Program-made: the position numbers and the translations under genes
Assembly (NCBI GenBank): GCA_007122565.1
Contig: SKTJ01000310.1
Coordinates: 1-5,078, forward strand
From: Syntrophomonadaceae bacterium
GTDB taxonomy: Bacteria > Bacillota > Dethiobacteria > DTU022 > UBA8154
Length of the DNA stretch: 5,078 nt
Direction of reading: 5' to 3'
The notes under the pieces: model-generated
Databases searched by the model: none
Told to the model about the DNA's origin: nothing
Seen by the model: the letters and a program-made list of their open reading frames with translations, nothing else
Shown: piece after piece, positions 1 through 4,328 of the stretch
How the letters are laid out: every line of letters begins with the position of its first letter
Numbering within the stretch: the stretch's first letter is position 1

Positions 1-153
1 AAAAAAAAGAAAAATCGCCGTTTCCATGATATTCAGGCCCAGCAGTTTTTTAATTAGATTGTTATGGGTTAACATAGTATGAAAGCCGATGATAAATAAA
101 ACAATGGCCGTTAAATAGTAAAAGTTGTCTCCAAGTCTAAATATCATTTCCAT
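1..153 (-). CDS. mrpC: MrpC/MnhC-type Na+/H+ antiporter subunit (N-terminal part, cut by window edge)
   Basis: The first 51 residues are visible: a hydrophobic segment (about residues 11-25, YYLTAIVLFIIGFHT), then NNLIKKLLGLNIMETAIFLFF (31-51), which matches the conserved NLIKxLIGLxIxxxAxNLF region of MrpC, itself related to NuoK of complex I. MrpC is a small polytopic subunit that packs against the large antiporter-like subunits. The ATG at 151-153 lies inside the end of mrpB (17-nt overlap) and has a GAGG (163-166) at 9 nt; the second ATG at 145-147 would be too far from it. The gene runs off the left edge; an MrpD-like gene is expected next in this arrangement. Confidence 0.88.
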   Translation of the reverse strand, partial: MEMIFRLGDNFYYLTAIVLFIIGFHTMLTHNNLIKKLLGLNIMETAIFLFF

Positions 154-580
154 GCTCATCAACCTCTGCACTTAAATTATAGTAAAGAGTTATCATTGTG
201 GAGGCAACCTTGATCCCGATACCGAAAGACAACAGTACAATGATGCCGCTGCTGAAAAACTGCCCCGGTGTACCCAGGTAAAAACCGGCAGCTTTATTGG
301 CCAGAAAATTAGCACCAAGTAGTATACCAAACAGTCCCACCAGAATGAACCAAAGTCCGCCACCGCTCTCCATCAACTGGGAAACCCCGGAAGCAATGCG
401 CCGTGATGCCGTTTCCCGCCCGAAAGAAAGGGCATAAAGGATAATACTCGCCGCCACCACAGCTCCTCCGGCGAAACCACCGCCGGGGGAAAGATGCCCG
501 TAAAATATGAGGTATACCCCATAGAGCTGCACAAAGGGAACCATAAACCGGCACACTGAATGGGTAACCAGGTCATCCAT
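137..580 (-). CDS. mrpB: MrpB/MnhB-type Na+/H+ antiporter subunit (MbhF-like)
   Basis: With the ATG at 578-580 the protein has 147 residues, normal for MrpB. It has four hydrophobic segments (about residues 12-28, 36-52, 74-94 and 108-132). The MrpB signature LYGVYLIFYGHLSPGGGFAGGAVVAASIIL (residues 19-48, with GHxSPGGGFxGG) is present. MrpB is a membrane subunit of the Mrp antiporter arm. The start is supported by AGGAAGG (591-597) 10 nt upstream and by the family N-terminus (VTHSVCRFMVPFVQLYGVYL). The open frame continues upstream through the preceding gene and is not real there. The C-terminus overlaps mrpC by 17 nt. Confidence 0.93.
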   Translation of the reverse strand: MDDLVTHSVCRFMVPFVQLYGVYLIFYGHLSPGGGFAGGAVVAASIILYALSFGRETASRRIASGVSQLMESGGGLWFILVGLFGILLGANFLANKAAGFYLGTPGQFFSSGIIVLLSFGIGIKVASTMITLYYNLSAEVDEHGNDI

Positions 581-599
581 TTGGAACCATCCTTCCTTT

Positions 600-965
600 C
601 TATTGCTTACGTCGCTGCGCCCCCAGGCTGGCCAGTACGGAGGCAATTGCAGTAAAGAGCACTGTGGCCTCACCCAGGGTATCAAAGGCACGGAAGTCCA
701 TAATAATAGCAGCTACAGCATTAATCGACCCCGTCTCCGGCACAGTCCCCGTAATATAACGCCTTGCAACGTGATTGTAGGCAGGGGCATCAATCGAACC
801 AAAAAGGGGCATTTCGGATACGGCCACAACCAAGGTAAACCCAATAATAAAGAGCACGAAGAGGATAAGCAAATTACGTATCTGTCCACCTGGCGTATAG
901 AAAAATGTATATGCCACTAATAGTAAAACAGCAACAACTATAAGAGGGTTAATTTCCACACGCAT
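600..965 (-). CDS. MbhE-like / MrpA C-terminal-domain membrane subunit
   Basis: The 121-residue protein has hydrophobic segments at about residues 7-24, 31-50 and 101-115. The block N64-HVARRYITGTVPETGSINAVAAIIMDFRAFDTLGEATVLF (to residue 104) matches the end of MrpA, where N-V-x-IxVDFRGFDTLGE-x-TVL is the expected pattern. In MrpA this part is fused; here it stands alone, as MbhE does. The ATG at 963-965 is only 3 nt from AAGGAG (969-974), whereas a GTG two codons later (957-959) is 9 nt away, so the true start could be the GTG, giving 119 residues. The role is as a membrane subunit next to MrpB in the ion-translocating arm. It ends 19 nt before mrpB. Confidence 0.88.
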   Translation of the reverse strand: MRVEINPLIVVAVLLLVAYTFFYTPGGQIRNLLILFVLFIIGFTLVVAVSEMPLFGSIDAPAYNHVARRYITGTVPETGSINAVAAIIMDFRAFDTLGEATVLFTAIASVLASLGAQRRKQ

Positions 966-993
966 CGTCTCCTTTTTATATTAGGAAAAAAAT

Positions 994-1233
994 TCACTCT
1001 GTACGCTGTGTCCTGCTAATGGCTGCAATAAATAAAAAGGTGGTTACCCCTGCACCAAGTGCCGCTTCCGTGATGGCAACATCGGGGGATCCTAACATCT
1101 GCCAGATAATAGCCATTACCAGACTGTATGCAGCAAAGAGTATTACTGCACTGAGCAGATCCCGGATTCGTGCCACCGCTACAGCGCAAACAATGAGAAA
1201 CAGAAGAAGCAGGATATCAAGAATCGTAATCAT
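994..1233 (-). CDS. DUF4040 membrane subunit (MbhD-like; equals part of the MrpA C-terminal region)
   Basis: This 79-residue protein has hydrophobic segments at about residues 4-20, 26-46 and 56-72. The sequence SPDVAITEAALGAGVTTFLFIAAI (residues 49-72) is the DUF4040 hallmark, where the (A/S)PDVAxTEAAxGAG pattern is strongly conserved. In canonical bacterial Mrp this domain is fused inside the large MrpA subunit; as a separate small protein it corresponds to MbhD of membrane-bound hydrogenases and of archaeal or clostridial-type Mrp clusters. The ATG overlaps the mrpG stop by the ATGA arrangement; an AAAGGA sequence lies upstream within mrpG. It is followed, after 28 nt, by the MbhE-like gene. 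No separate biochemical role is established that I can name. Confidence 0.9.
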   Translation of the reverse strand: MITILDILLLLFLIVCAVAVARIRDLLSAVILFAAYSLVMAIIWQMLGSPDVAITEAALGAGVTTFLFIAAISRTQRTE

Positions 1234-1571
1234 TCTTTATGTTCATCCTTTCTTCCTTGGGTAAAATTCATTTCAAAGCTTCCTTTTACCTGAGGAATAC
1301 CACTGAGCAGGGAAGCTCTGGCGATCACATGGGCAGCCGTGGGATTGGTAATCCACAAAAGGAGAACAATGAGTACCAGTTTTATCGCAACAAACGTGGT
1401 TCCCTGCATGGCCAGGCCGATGAGAATAAGGCCTGCCCCCAGCGTATCGCACTTTGTAGTAGCATGCAAGCGGCAATAAACATCAGGAAAACGTAACAAC
1501 CCCGCCACTCCCACTGCAAAGAAAAATACTCCCGCAAATATAAAAAATGTTGAAATATAGCTTACTATCAA
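1230..1571 (-). CDS. mrpG: MrpG/MnhG-type Na+/H+ antiporter subunit (MbhC-like)
   Basis: The 113-residue protein has three hydrophobic segments (about residues 5-24, 44-58 and 60-75). It carries the MrpG signature GLLRFPDVYCRLHATTKCDTLG (residues 24-45), where RFPD, RLHA and TK-x2-TLG are the conserved elements. It is a small membrane subunit of the Mrp/Mbh ion-translocating arm. The start is a TTG at 1569-1571; GGAG at 1576-1579 is 4 nt away and GGAGG at 1582-1586 is 10 nt away, and there is no ATG or GTG at the right place, so the start is probable rather than certain. The C-terminus (GRKDEHKE) is hydrophilic. Its TGA overlaps the ATG of the next gene in an ATGA junction. It is separated from mrpF by the heptamer tract. 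Confidence 0.92.
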   Translation of the reverse strand: MIVSYISTFFIFAGVFFFAVGVAGLLRFPDVYCRLHATTKCDTLGAGLILIGLAMQGTTFVAIKLVLIVLLLWITNPTAAHVIARASLLSGIPQVKGSFEMNFTQGRKDEHKE

Positions 1572-1817
1572 TATACTCCAACCTCCATTATCCCAACTAT
1601 AACTCCTACCGACTCCCGACTCCTATCCCTACCTCTACCTCTTTTCTCCCGACTCCTGACTCCTGTCTTTTCTATCTCCTATCTTCTATCCTCTATCTTC
1701 TATATCTTCTCTCCTGACTACTGAATTCTATCTCTTTTACTCCCGACTCCTGACTCCTGACTCCTATTTCTTTTCTCCTGACTACTGACTCCTGACTACT
1801 GAATTCTATCTCTTTTA
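1572..1817. repeat. Heptamer-repeat, purine-rich intergenic tract between mrpF and mrpG
   Basis: No gene is visible in these 246 nt. The minus (transcript) strand is almost all purine and built from degenerate 7-nt units of AGTCAGG/AGTCGGG/AGTAGTC type and of AAGATAG type. On the plus strand GACT occurs at 1611, 1618, 1651, 1658, 1716, 1745, 1752, 1759, 1780, 1787 and 1794, with spacing of exactly 7 inside each cluster and 21 between 1759 and 1780. The AAGATAG-like units fill about 1672-1710. The GGAGG and GGAG ribosome site of mrpG lies at its downstream end (1576-1586). Confidence 0.85.
1711..1741. repeat. 31-bp perfect direct repeat, copy 1
   Basis: The plus-strand sequence from CTCCTGACTACTGAATTC to CTCTTTTACT is identical to 1789-1819, with an offset of 78 bp. 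The bases flanking each copy differ on both sides, so 31 bp is the full length of identity. Confidence 0.9.
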
Positions 1818-1819
1818 CT
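1789..1819. repeat. 31-bp perfect direct repeat, copy 2, reaching into the mrpF stop codon
   Basis: Identical to 1711-1741. The last two bases (1818-1819) belong to the mrpF stop codon (1818-1820). This suggests that copy 1 arose by duplication of the sequence directly downstream of mrpF, or by slippage within the heptamer tract. Confidence 0.9.
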
Positions 1820-2081
1820 ATTCCAGCGTTCCCCTCTCCAGGTAACGGGCCACCCCCAGTGTCATTACAAAAGCAATCAGAGCGTAAATAAGGGCCACAT
1901 CCAGGAAATACTCCTGGCCTGAAATGAAGGAAACCAGGGCAATCAGCACCATCGTTTTCGTGCCAATAACGTTAATAGCCACAACCCGATCCGCCGCTGT
2001 TGGGCCAAGGGCAGCTCGCAGCAGGCACAGAAACGTCAAAATCAGTAATAATATCGCAGCCACGTTATTGATATTTGTCAC
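1818..2081 (-). CDS. mrpF: MrpF/MnhF-type Na+/H+ antiporter subunit (MbhB-like)
   Basis: With the GTG at 2079-2081 the product is 87 residues, normal for MrpF. It has three hydrophobic segments (about residues 5-23, 42-56 and 59-79). The family core LRAALGPTAADRVVAINVIGTK (residues 21-42) and FLDVALIYALIAFVMTLGVARYLERG (59-84) are both present; the RxxxGPxxxDR sequence is typical. The start is chosen because AGGAGG (2091-2096) lies 9 nt upstream and the GTG sits one base after the mrpE stop; longer versions would run back through mrpE. The subunit belongs to the ion-translocating membrane arm. Its TAG stop touches the distal copy of a 31-bp direct repeat, and a 246-nt repeat tract separates it from mrpG, unlike the very tight spacing elsewhere in the cluster. 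Confidence 0.93.
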   Translation of the reverse strand: MTNINNVAAILLLILTFLCLLRAALGPTAADRVVAINVIGTKTMVLIALVSFISGQEYFLDVALIYALIAFVMTLGVARYLERGTLE

Positions 2082-2082
2082 T

Positions 2083-2592
2083 TCAGTTTTCCTCCTGCTC
2101 CTTTTCAGTAGCTGCCAACTCTGCAGCCAGTGGCCAATTAACCACCGCGCGGGCATTTTCTTTGGTCAGAGCATGTACCACAATTTCACCTTCATCCACC
2201 AGTACAGTCAGGGTGCCGGGGGTGAGAGTTATGGAATTGGCCAGCAGCGCCTTGTTCAGGTCTTTTTTCAGCGAAAGGGGGAAGCGGACCATACCGGGGG
2301 AAATGGGCAAGGCAGGGTGCATCACCAGGTATGCCACCTGTAGGCTTGCCATAACAATTGCACCAATAAGGTGTAAGCCGTATCGCATAAAAAGAATCAT
2401 GGTACGCCCATCAAGCAGGGGGCGTTCATCCCGTTTAAACAAAAGGTCGTGGTTAAAACGGGTAATCAGAAGGGCCAGCACCGCTCCCAGCAGCAATCCC
2501 TGATAGTGATAGGATGCACTAATAGCAATCCAAAAAAGCCACAAAGTAAGAGCCATAAACCAAAATGTCTTTTTCTCCTTAAATACCTTCAC
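2083..2592 (-). CDS. mrpE: MrpE/MnhE-type Na+/H+ antiporter subunit (MbhA-like)
   Basis: The 169-residue protein has hydrophobic N-terminal segments (about residues 10-26, 30-44 and 70-92) and a soluble C-terminal part. The diagnostic MrpE sequence LLANSITLTPGTLTVLVDEG (residues 117-136) followed by EIVVHAL is present. MrpE is a small membrane subunit of multisubunit Mrp antiporters and of the related Mbh/Mbx complexes; it is needed for the assembled complex to exchange Na+ for H+, though its exact role is unsettled. The GTG start is 2 nt after the moaC stop and follows GGGAGGA at 6 nt; the open frame continues upstream over the moaC end without homology. The TGA stop is separated by a single base from the GTG of mrpF. 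The C-terminal tail (ATEKEQEEN) is charged. Confidence 0.93.
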   Translation of the reverse strand: MKVFKEKKTFWFMALTLWLFWIAISASYHYQGLLLGAVLALLITRFNHDLLFKRDERPLLDGRTMILFMRYGLHLIGAIVMASLQVAYLVMHPALPISPGMVRFPLSLKKDLNKALLANSITLTPGTLTVLVDEGEIVVHALTKENARAVVNWPLAAELAATEKEQEEN

Positions 2593-2594
2593 GG

Positions 2595-3080
2595 CTAATC
2601 CTCCCGGCGGAAGTGCCCACTTTTGCCTCCCATTTTTTCGAGCAGACACAAACTGCTGATCTCCATCTCCCGATCCACTGCTTTACACATATCATAGACC
2701 GTCAGAGCAGTTACAGCAGCAGCTGTGAGTGCTTCCATCTCCACTCCCGTCTGACCATTTACCTTCACTGTGGCCTCAATGGCAATAGAGTTTTCCCTGT
2801 CATCAAAGTGGAAACTAATATCAACACCCGTCAGAAGCAGGGGATGACACATGGGGATAAGGGATGGGGTTTTTTTGGCGGCCATAATCCCGGCCACCTG
2901 CGCCACTGCCAGGACATCGCCCTTGGCCATCTTTCCCTCCCGGATCAGCTGCAGCGTTTCCTCCTTCATAAAAACGGTAGCACCGGCCGTGGCTTGCCTG
3001 GTGGTGTTATCCTTGCCGCTTACATCCACCATGCGCGCCCGGCCTTCTTTATTGAAATGGGTTAGCTCTTTTTCGCTCAC
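2595..3080 (-). CDS. moaC: Cyclic pyranopterin monophosphate synthase MoaC
   Basis: With a GTG start at 3078-3080 the protein has 161 residues, the normal MoaC size. It begins with SEKELTHFNKEGRARMVDVSGK, the expected family start, and carries the signatures AAKKTPSLIPMCHPLLLTGV (residues 67-86), GQTGVEMEALTA (109-120), VYDMCKAVD (128-136) and LLEKMGGKSG (146-155). His79 and the Asp130/Lys133 pair match the active-site positions of the family. MoaC acts after MoaA and makes cyclic pyranopterin monophosphate, the first stable intermediate of molybdenum cofactor synthesis, in the cytosol. The GTG is preceded by AAAAGGGGG (3088-3096) at 7 nt; a TTG two codons earlier is too close to that site. 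The frame is open further upstream without homology. Its stop is 2 nt from the mrpE start, and no other moa gene is in the window. Confidence 0.95.
   Translation of the reverse strand: MSEKELTHFNKEGRARMVDVSGKDNTTRQATAGATVFMKEETLQLIREGKMAKGDVLAVAQVAGIMAAKKTPSLIPMCHPLLLTGVDISFHFDDRENSIAIEATVKVNGQTGVEMEALTAAAVTALTVYDMCKAVDREMEISSLCLLEKMGGKSGHFRRED
2599..2605 (-). promoter_or_regulatory. Ribosome binding site of mrpE inside the moaC 3' end
   Basis: The minus strand reads GGGAGGA, then six bases including the moaC TAG, then GTG. The site decides the GTG at 2590-2592 as the mrpE start over the longer open frame reaching 2649. It also implies translational coupling of mrpE to moaC. Confidence 0.8.
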
Positions 3081-3179
3081 AGGCAATCCCCCTTTTGGGT
3101 GATTGTTTAAAGTTCTCTTTGCGTCATCAAAATCCTGCTTTAAAAATAAATTGACATTAATGTATTTAACTACCCGACT

Positions 3180-3208
3180 TGCGACAGGGGACGGTTCTCT
3201 CTGTCGCA
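3180..3208. repeat. REP-like palindrome with GGGGACGGTTCTCT core
   Basis: TGCGACAG (3180-3187) and CTGTCGCA (3201-3208) form a perfect 8-bp stem around GGGACGGTTCTCT; in plus-strand RNA the stem could be lengthened by G-U, G-C and G-U pairs. The core matches, from memory, a dispersed palindromic element common between genes in Clostridia and other bacteria. On the plus strand it is followed by ATTTTTTG, so it could also act as a terminator for antisense transcription into the leader. Confidence 0.6.
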
Positions 3209-3241
3209 TTTTTTGTTTTCCACAACACAATCCTCATTCAC

Positions 3242-3263
3242 GGGCGGCTGTGGGCAGCCGCCC
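3242..3263. repeat. GC-rich perfect hairpin (9-bp stem, 4-nt loop)
   Basis: GGGCGGCTG (3242-3250) and its exact reverse complement CAGCCGCCC (3255-3263) flank the loop TGGG. Read on the minus strand with its flank it is GTAGGGG followed by the stem, which resembles, from memory, a dispersed GGGGCGGC...GCCGCCC palindrome found between genes in many bacterial genomes. No T-tract follows on either strand, so it is not a standard terminator. Confidence 0.7.
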
Positions 3264-3270
3264 CTACGTT

Positions 3271-3298
3271 CAAGAAACAAGAAGCAAGAAAGGCGAAA
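3271..3298. repeat. Short heptamer tract (CAAGAAR type), four units
   Basis: Four 7-nt units on the plus strand: CAAGAAA, CAAGAAG, CAAGAAA, GGCGAAA. The motif differs from the GACT-type units but has the same 7-nt period and is only about 65 nt away. It starts 7 nt after the hairpin at 3242-3263. Confidence 0.6.
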
Positions 3299-3363
3299 GA
3301 AAAATCACAGGCACCTGTGGTGGCGGCACCAGTTAAATGATGAATATCAGGAATACACCGCTT

Positions 3364-3405
3364 GATTTTGGACTTTCGACTTTTGACATTTGACTTTCGA
3401 CTGTC
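3364..3405. repeat. Heptamer tandem repeat (GACTTTC type), six units
   Basis: Six consecutive 7-nt units on the plus strand: GATTTTG, GACTTTC, GACTTTT, GACATTT, GACTTTC, GACTGTC, with the GA at exactly 3364, 3371, 3378, 3385, 3392 and 3399. On the minus strand the unit is of the AGTCRRR type. The tract lies directly downstream of the extended -10 promoter candidate, so the predicted transcript would start inside it. Unit conservation is degenerate but the phase never slips. Confidence 0.8.
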
Positions 3406-3409
3406 TTTT

Positions 3410-3418
3410 ATTATAACA
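3410..3418 (-). promoter_or_regulatory. Extended -10 promoter candidate for the moaC-mrp unit
   Basis: The minus strand reads TGTTATAAT, a consensus -10 hexamer (3410-3415) with the TGn extension (3416-3418). The best -35 position at 17-nt spacing (3433-3438, TTTCTT) is poor, which is tolerable for an extended -10. It lies between the rnfB terminator and moaC, and no other -10 of this quality was seen in the gap. Transcription would begin near 3403 and give a leader of about 320 nt before the moaC start. This is a prediction from motif and position only. Confidence 0.55.
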
Positions 3419-3454
3419 ATCATTTATGGTAAAAGAAACACCCTTACCCCAACC

Positions 3455-3487
3455 AAAAAAACCGACAGGTTTTCTGCCGGTTTTTTT
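3455..3487 (-). terminator. Rho-independent terminator after rnfB
   Basis: An inverted repeat begins 18 nt beyond the rnfB stop. The arms are 3462-3468 and 3474-3480 (CCGGCAG/CTGTCGG on the minus strand) with a 5-nt loop, and they extend into flanking A7/T7 tracts, so the minus-strand transcript ends in seven U. The only imperfect pair (3465/3477) is a G-U wobble in minus-strand RNA but an A-C mismatch in plus-strand RNA. This fits termination of rnfB rather than of a plus-strand transcript. Confidence 0.9.
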
Positions 3488-3505
3488 ATAAGTCATGTAG
3501 AGTGC

Positions 3506-4318
3506 CTATGCGTGGTGAACTTTTACCACATCTTTTATAATCATGCGCTTACAAACTTCCACGCACTTGCCGCAATCGTCACACTTACTGCTATCAATCA
3601 CTGCCAGAAATTCTTCCACAACTATGGCATCCTGGGTACAGGCCTTGACACAGGCTTTATCCCCGAGGCAACCCACCTCGCAAACCTGGCGCACTACCTT
3701 CCCCTTGTCTTTGGAGTTGCAGGGAACATATTTGCCCCTACGATCCGCATTAACAATACGAATAATGCTCCGCGGGCAGGCTTTCACACAGATACCGCAT
3801 CCGGTGCAGCGCTCCAGGTCAACTAGGGGCAACCCGTTAGCGCCCATATGGAGAGCATCAAATGGACAGCAGTCTGCACAGGTGCCCAGCCCCAGACAAC
3901 CGTGGGTGCAGGCCTTGAAGCCACCGCTGTATGCCATAGCCGCCTTGCAATCCCTGACGCCATGGTATTCAAACTTGTCCGGAGCCACATCCCGGGTCCC
4001 CAGGCAGTAAACCTCCGCAACCTTTTTCGCTTCGGAGGCAACAGAATCCACACCCATGACCTCACATATACTGTCGCATGCATCTTTGCCACCAGGCACA
4101 CAACTGCTTACATCAACCTTACCACCCACAATATTTTCCGCGAAACTAATGCAACCGGGGAAACCACAGGCGCCGCAGTTAGCTCCCGGCAACAGGTCAC
4201 ATATCGTTTCCACACGGGCATCTTCCTCAACGGCAAAGCGGTTAGCGGCGAAGGCCAACAGGCCTCCGAACACCAGTCCCATACTACCAATTACTAAAAG
4301 GGCCGTCAATAGATCCAT
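3506..4318 (-). CDS. rnfB: RnfB, ferredoxin-like subunit of the Rnf complex
   Basis: The 270-residue protein has one N-terminal membrane anchor (residues about 3-25, LLTALLVIGSMGLVFGGLLAF region) and then a cysteine-rich soluble part that receives electrons from reduced ferredoxin. Motifs in order: the RnfB [4Fe-4S] motif C48-x2-C51-x4-C56-x16-C73; C137-x3-C141-x5-C147-x3-C151-P; the ferredoxin motif C171-x2-C174-x2-C177-x3-C181-P; C213-x3-C217-x5-C223-x3-C227; and C246-x2-C249-x2-C252-x3-C256. That gives capacity for about five [4Fe-4S] clusters, plus extra cysteines (C40, C105, C124, C150, C200) that could add ligands. Proteobacterial RnfB (about 190 residues) carries fewer clusters; the long multi-cluster form is the clostridial type. 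The start ATG at 4316-4318 follows AGGAGG (4325-4330). It is the last gene of the rnf operon, with a terminator starting 18 nt after its TAG. Confidence 0.97.
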   Translation of the reverse strand: MDLLTALLVIGSMGLVFGGLLAFAANRFAVEEDARVETICDLLPGANCGACGFPGCISFAENIVGGKVDVSSCVPGGKDACDSICEVMGVDSVASEAKKVAEVYCLGTRDVAPDKFEYHGVRDCKAAMAYSGGFKACTHGCLGLGTCADCCPFDALHMGANGLPLVDLERCTGCGICVKACPRSIIRIVNADRRGKYVPCNSKDKGKVVRQVCEVGCLGDKACVKACTQDAIVVEEFLAVIDSSKCDDCGKCVEVCKRMIIKDVVKVHHA

Positions 4319-4328
4319 ATCTAACCTC

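Larger units (their letters stand above)
3081..3505. other. rnfB-moaC intergenic region with repeats and long leader
   Basis: About 425 nt without a credible gene. In transcript order it holds the rnfB terminator, an extended -10 promoter candidate, a 6-unit GACTTTC-type heptamer tract (3364-3405), the short palindrome CACAGG-CA-CCTGTG (3306-3319), a CAAGAAR heptamer tract (3271-3298), a GC-rich hairpin (3242-3263), a second palindrome with a GGGGACGGTTCTCT core (3180-3208), and about 90 nt of AT-rich sequence before the moaC ribosome site. The moaC frame stays open upstream to about 3230, but that extension is encoded partly by the 3180-3208 palindrome and has no MoaC homology that I recognise. 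Confidence 0.6.

Noticed and set aside
1588..1600. Promoter for mrpG from a GGGATAAT sequence just upstream
   Set aside because: Only a partial -10 with no -35; transcription would start at the ribosome site itself.
1572..1817. CRISPR array
   Set aside because: The units are 7-nt degenerate tandems and the longest repeat is a single 31-bp pair; there is no regular repeat-spacer alternation of about 30 + 35 nt and no cas gene.
2593..2649. Longer mrpE beginning at 2649
   Set aside because: It would overlap the conserved C-terminus of moaC and lacks a better ribosome site than the GGGAGGA before the GTG at 2592.
3081..3230. N-terminal extension of moaC to about 3230
   Set aside because: The extra residues are partly encoded by the 3180-3208 palindrome, are not MoaC-like, and the family start with a fitting ribosome site is at 3080.
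3306..3319. CACAGGCACCTGTG as an operator or terminator
   Set aside because: The palindrome has only a 2-nt centre and no regulator family I can match; the trailing T-rich stretch on the minus strand is too irregular to call a terminator.
3081..3403. Molybdenum cofactor riboswitch before moaC
   Set aside because: The position is suitable but I could not recognise the conserved motif by eye; it is left as a search to run.
3362..3826. Plus-strand ORF of 154 residues across the rnfB end and intergenic region
   Set aside because: It runs antisense through the rnfB coding end, the terminator and the heptamer tract, has no recognisable domain, and its start lies in repeat sequence.
3543..4297. 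Overlapping plus-strand ORFs opposite rnfB
   Set aside because: They are antisense shadows of a cysteine-rich gene with clear RnfB motifs; no ribosome site or domain supports them.
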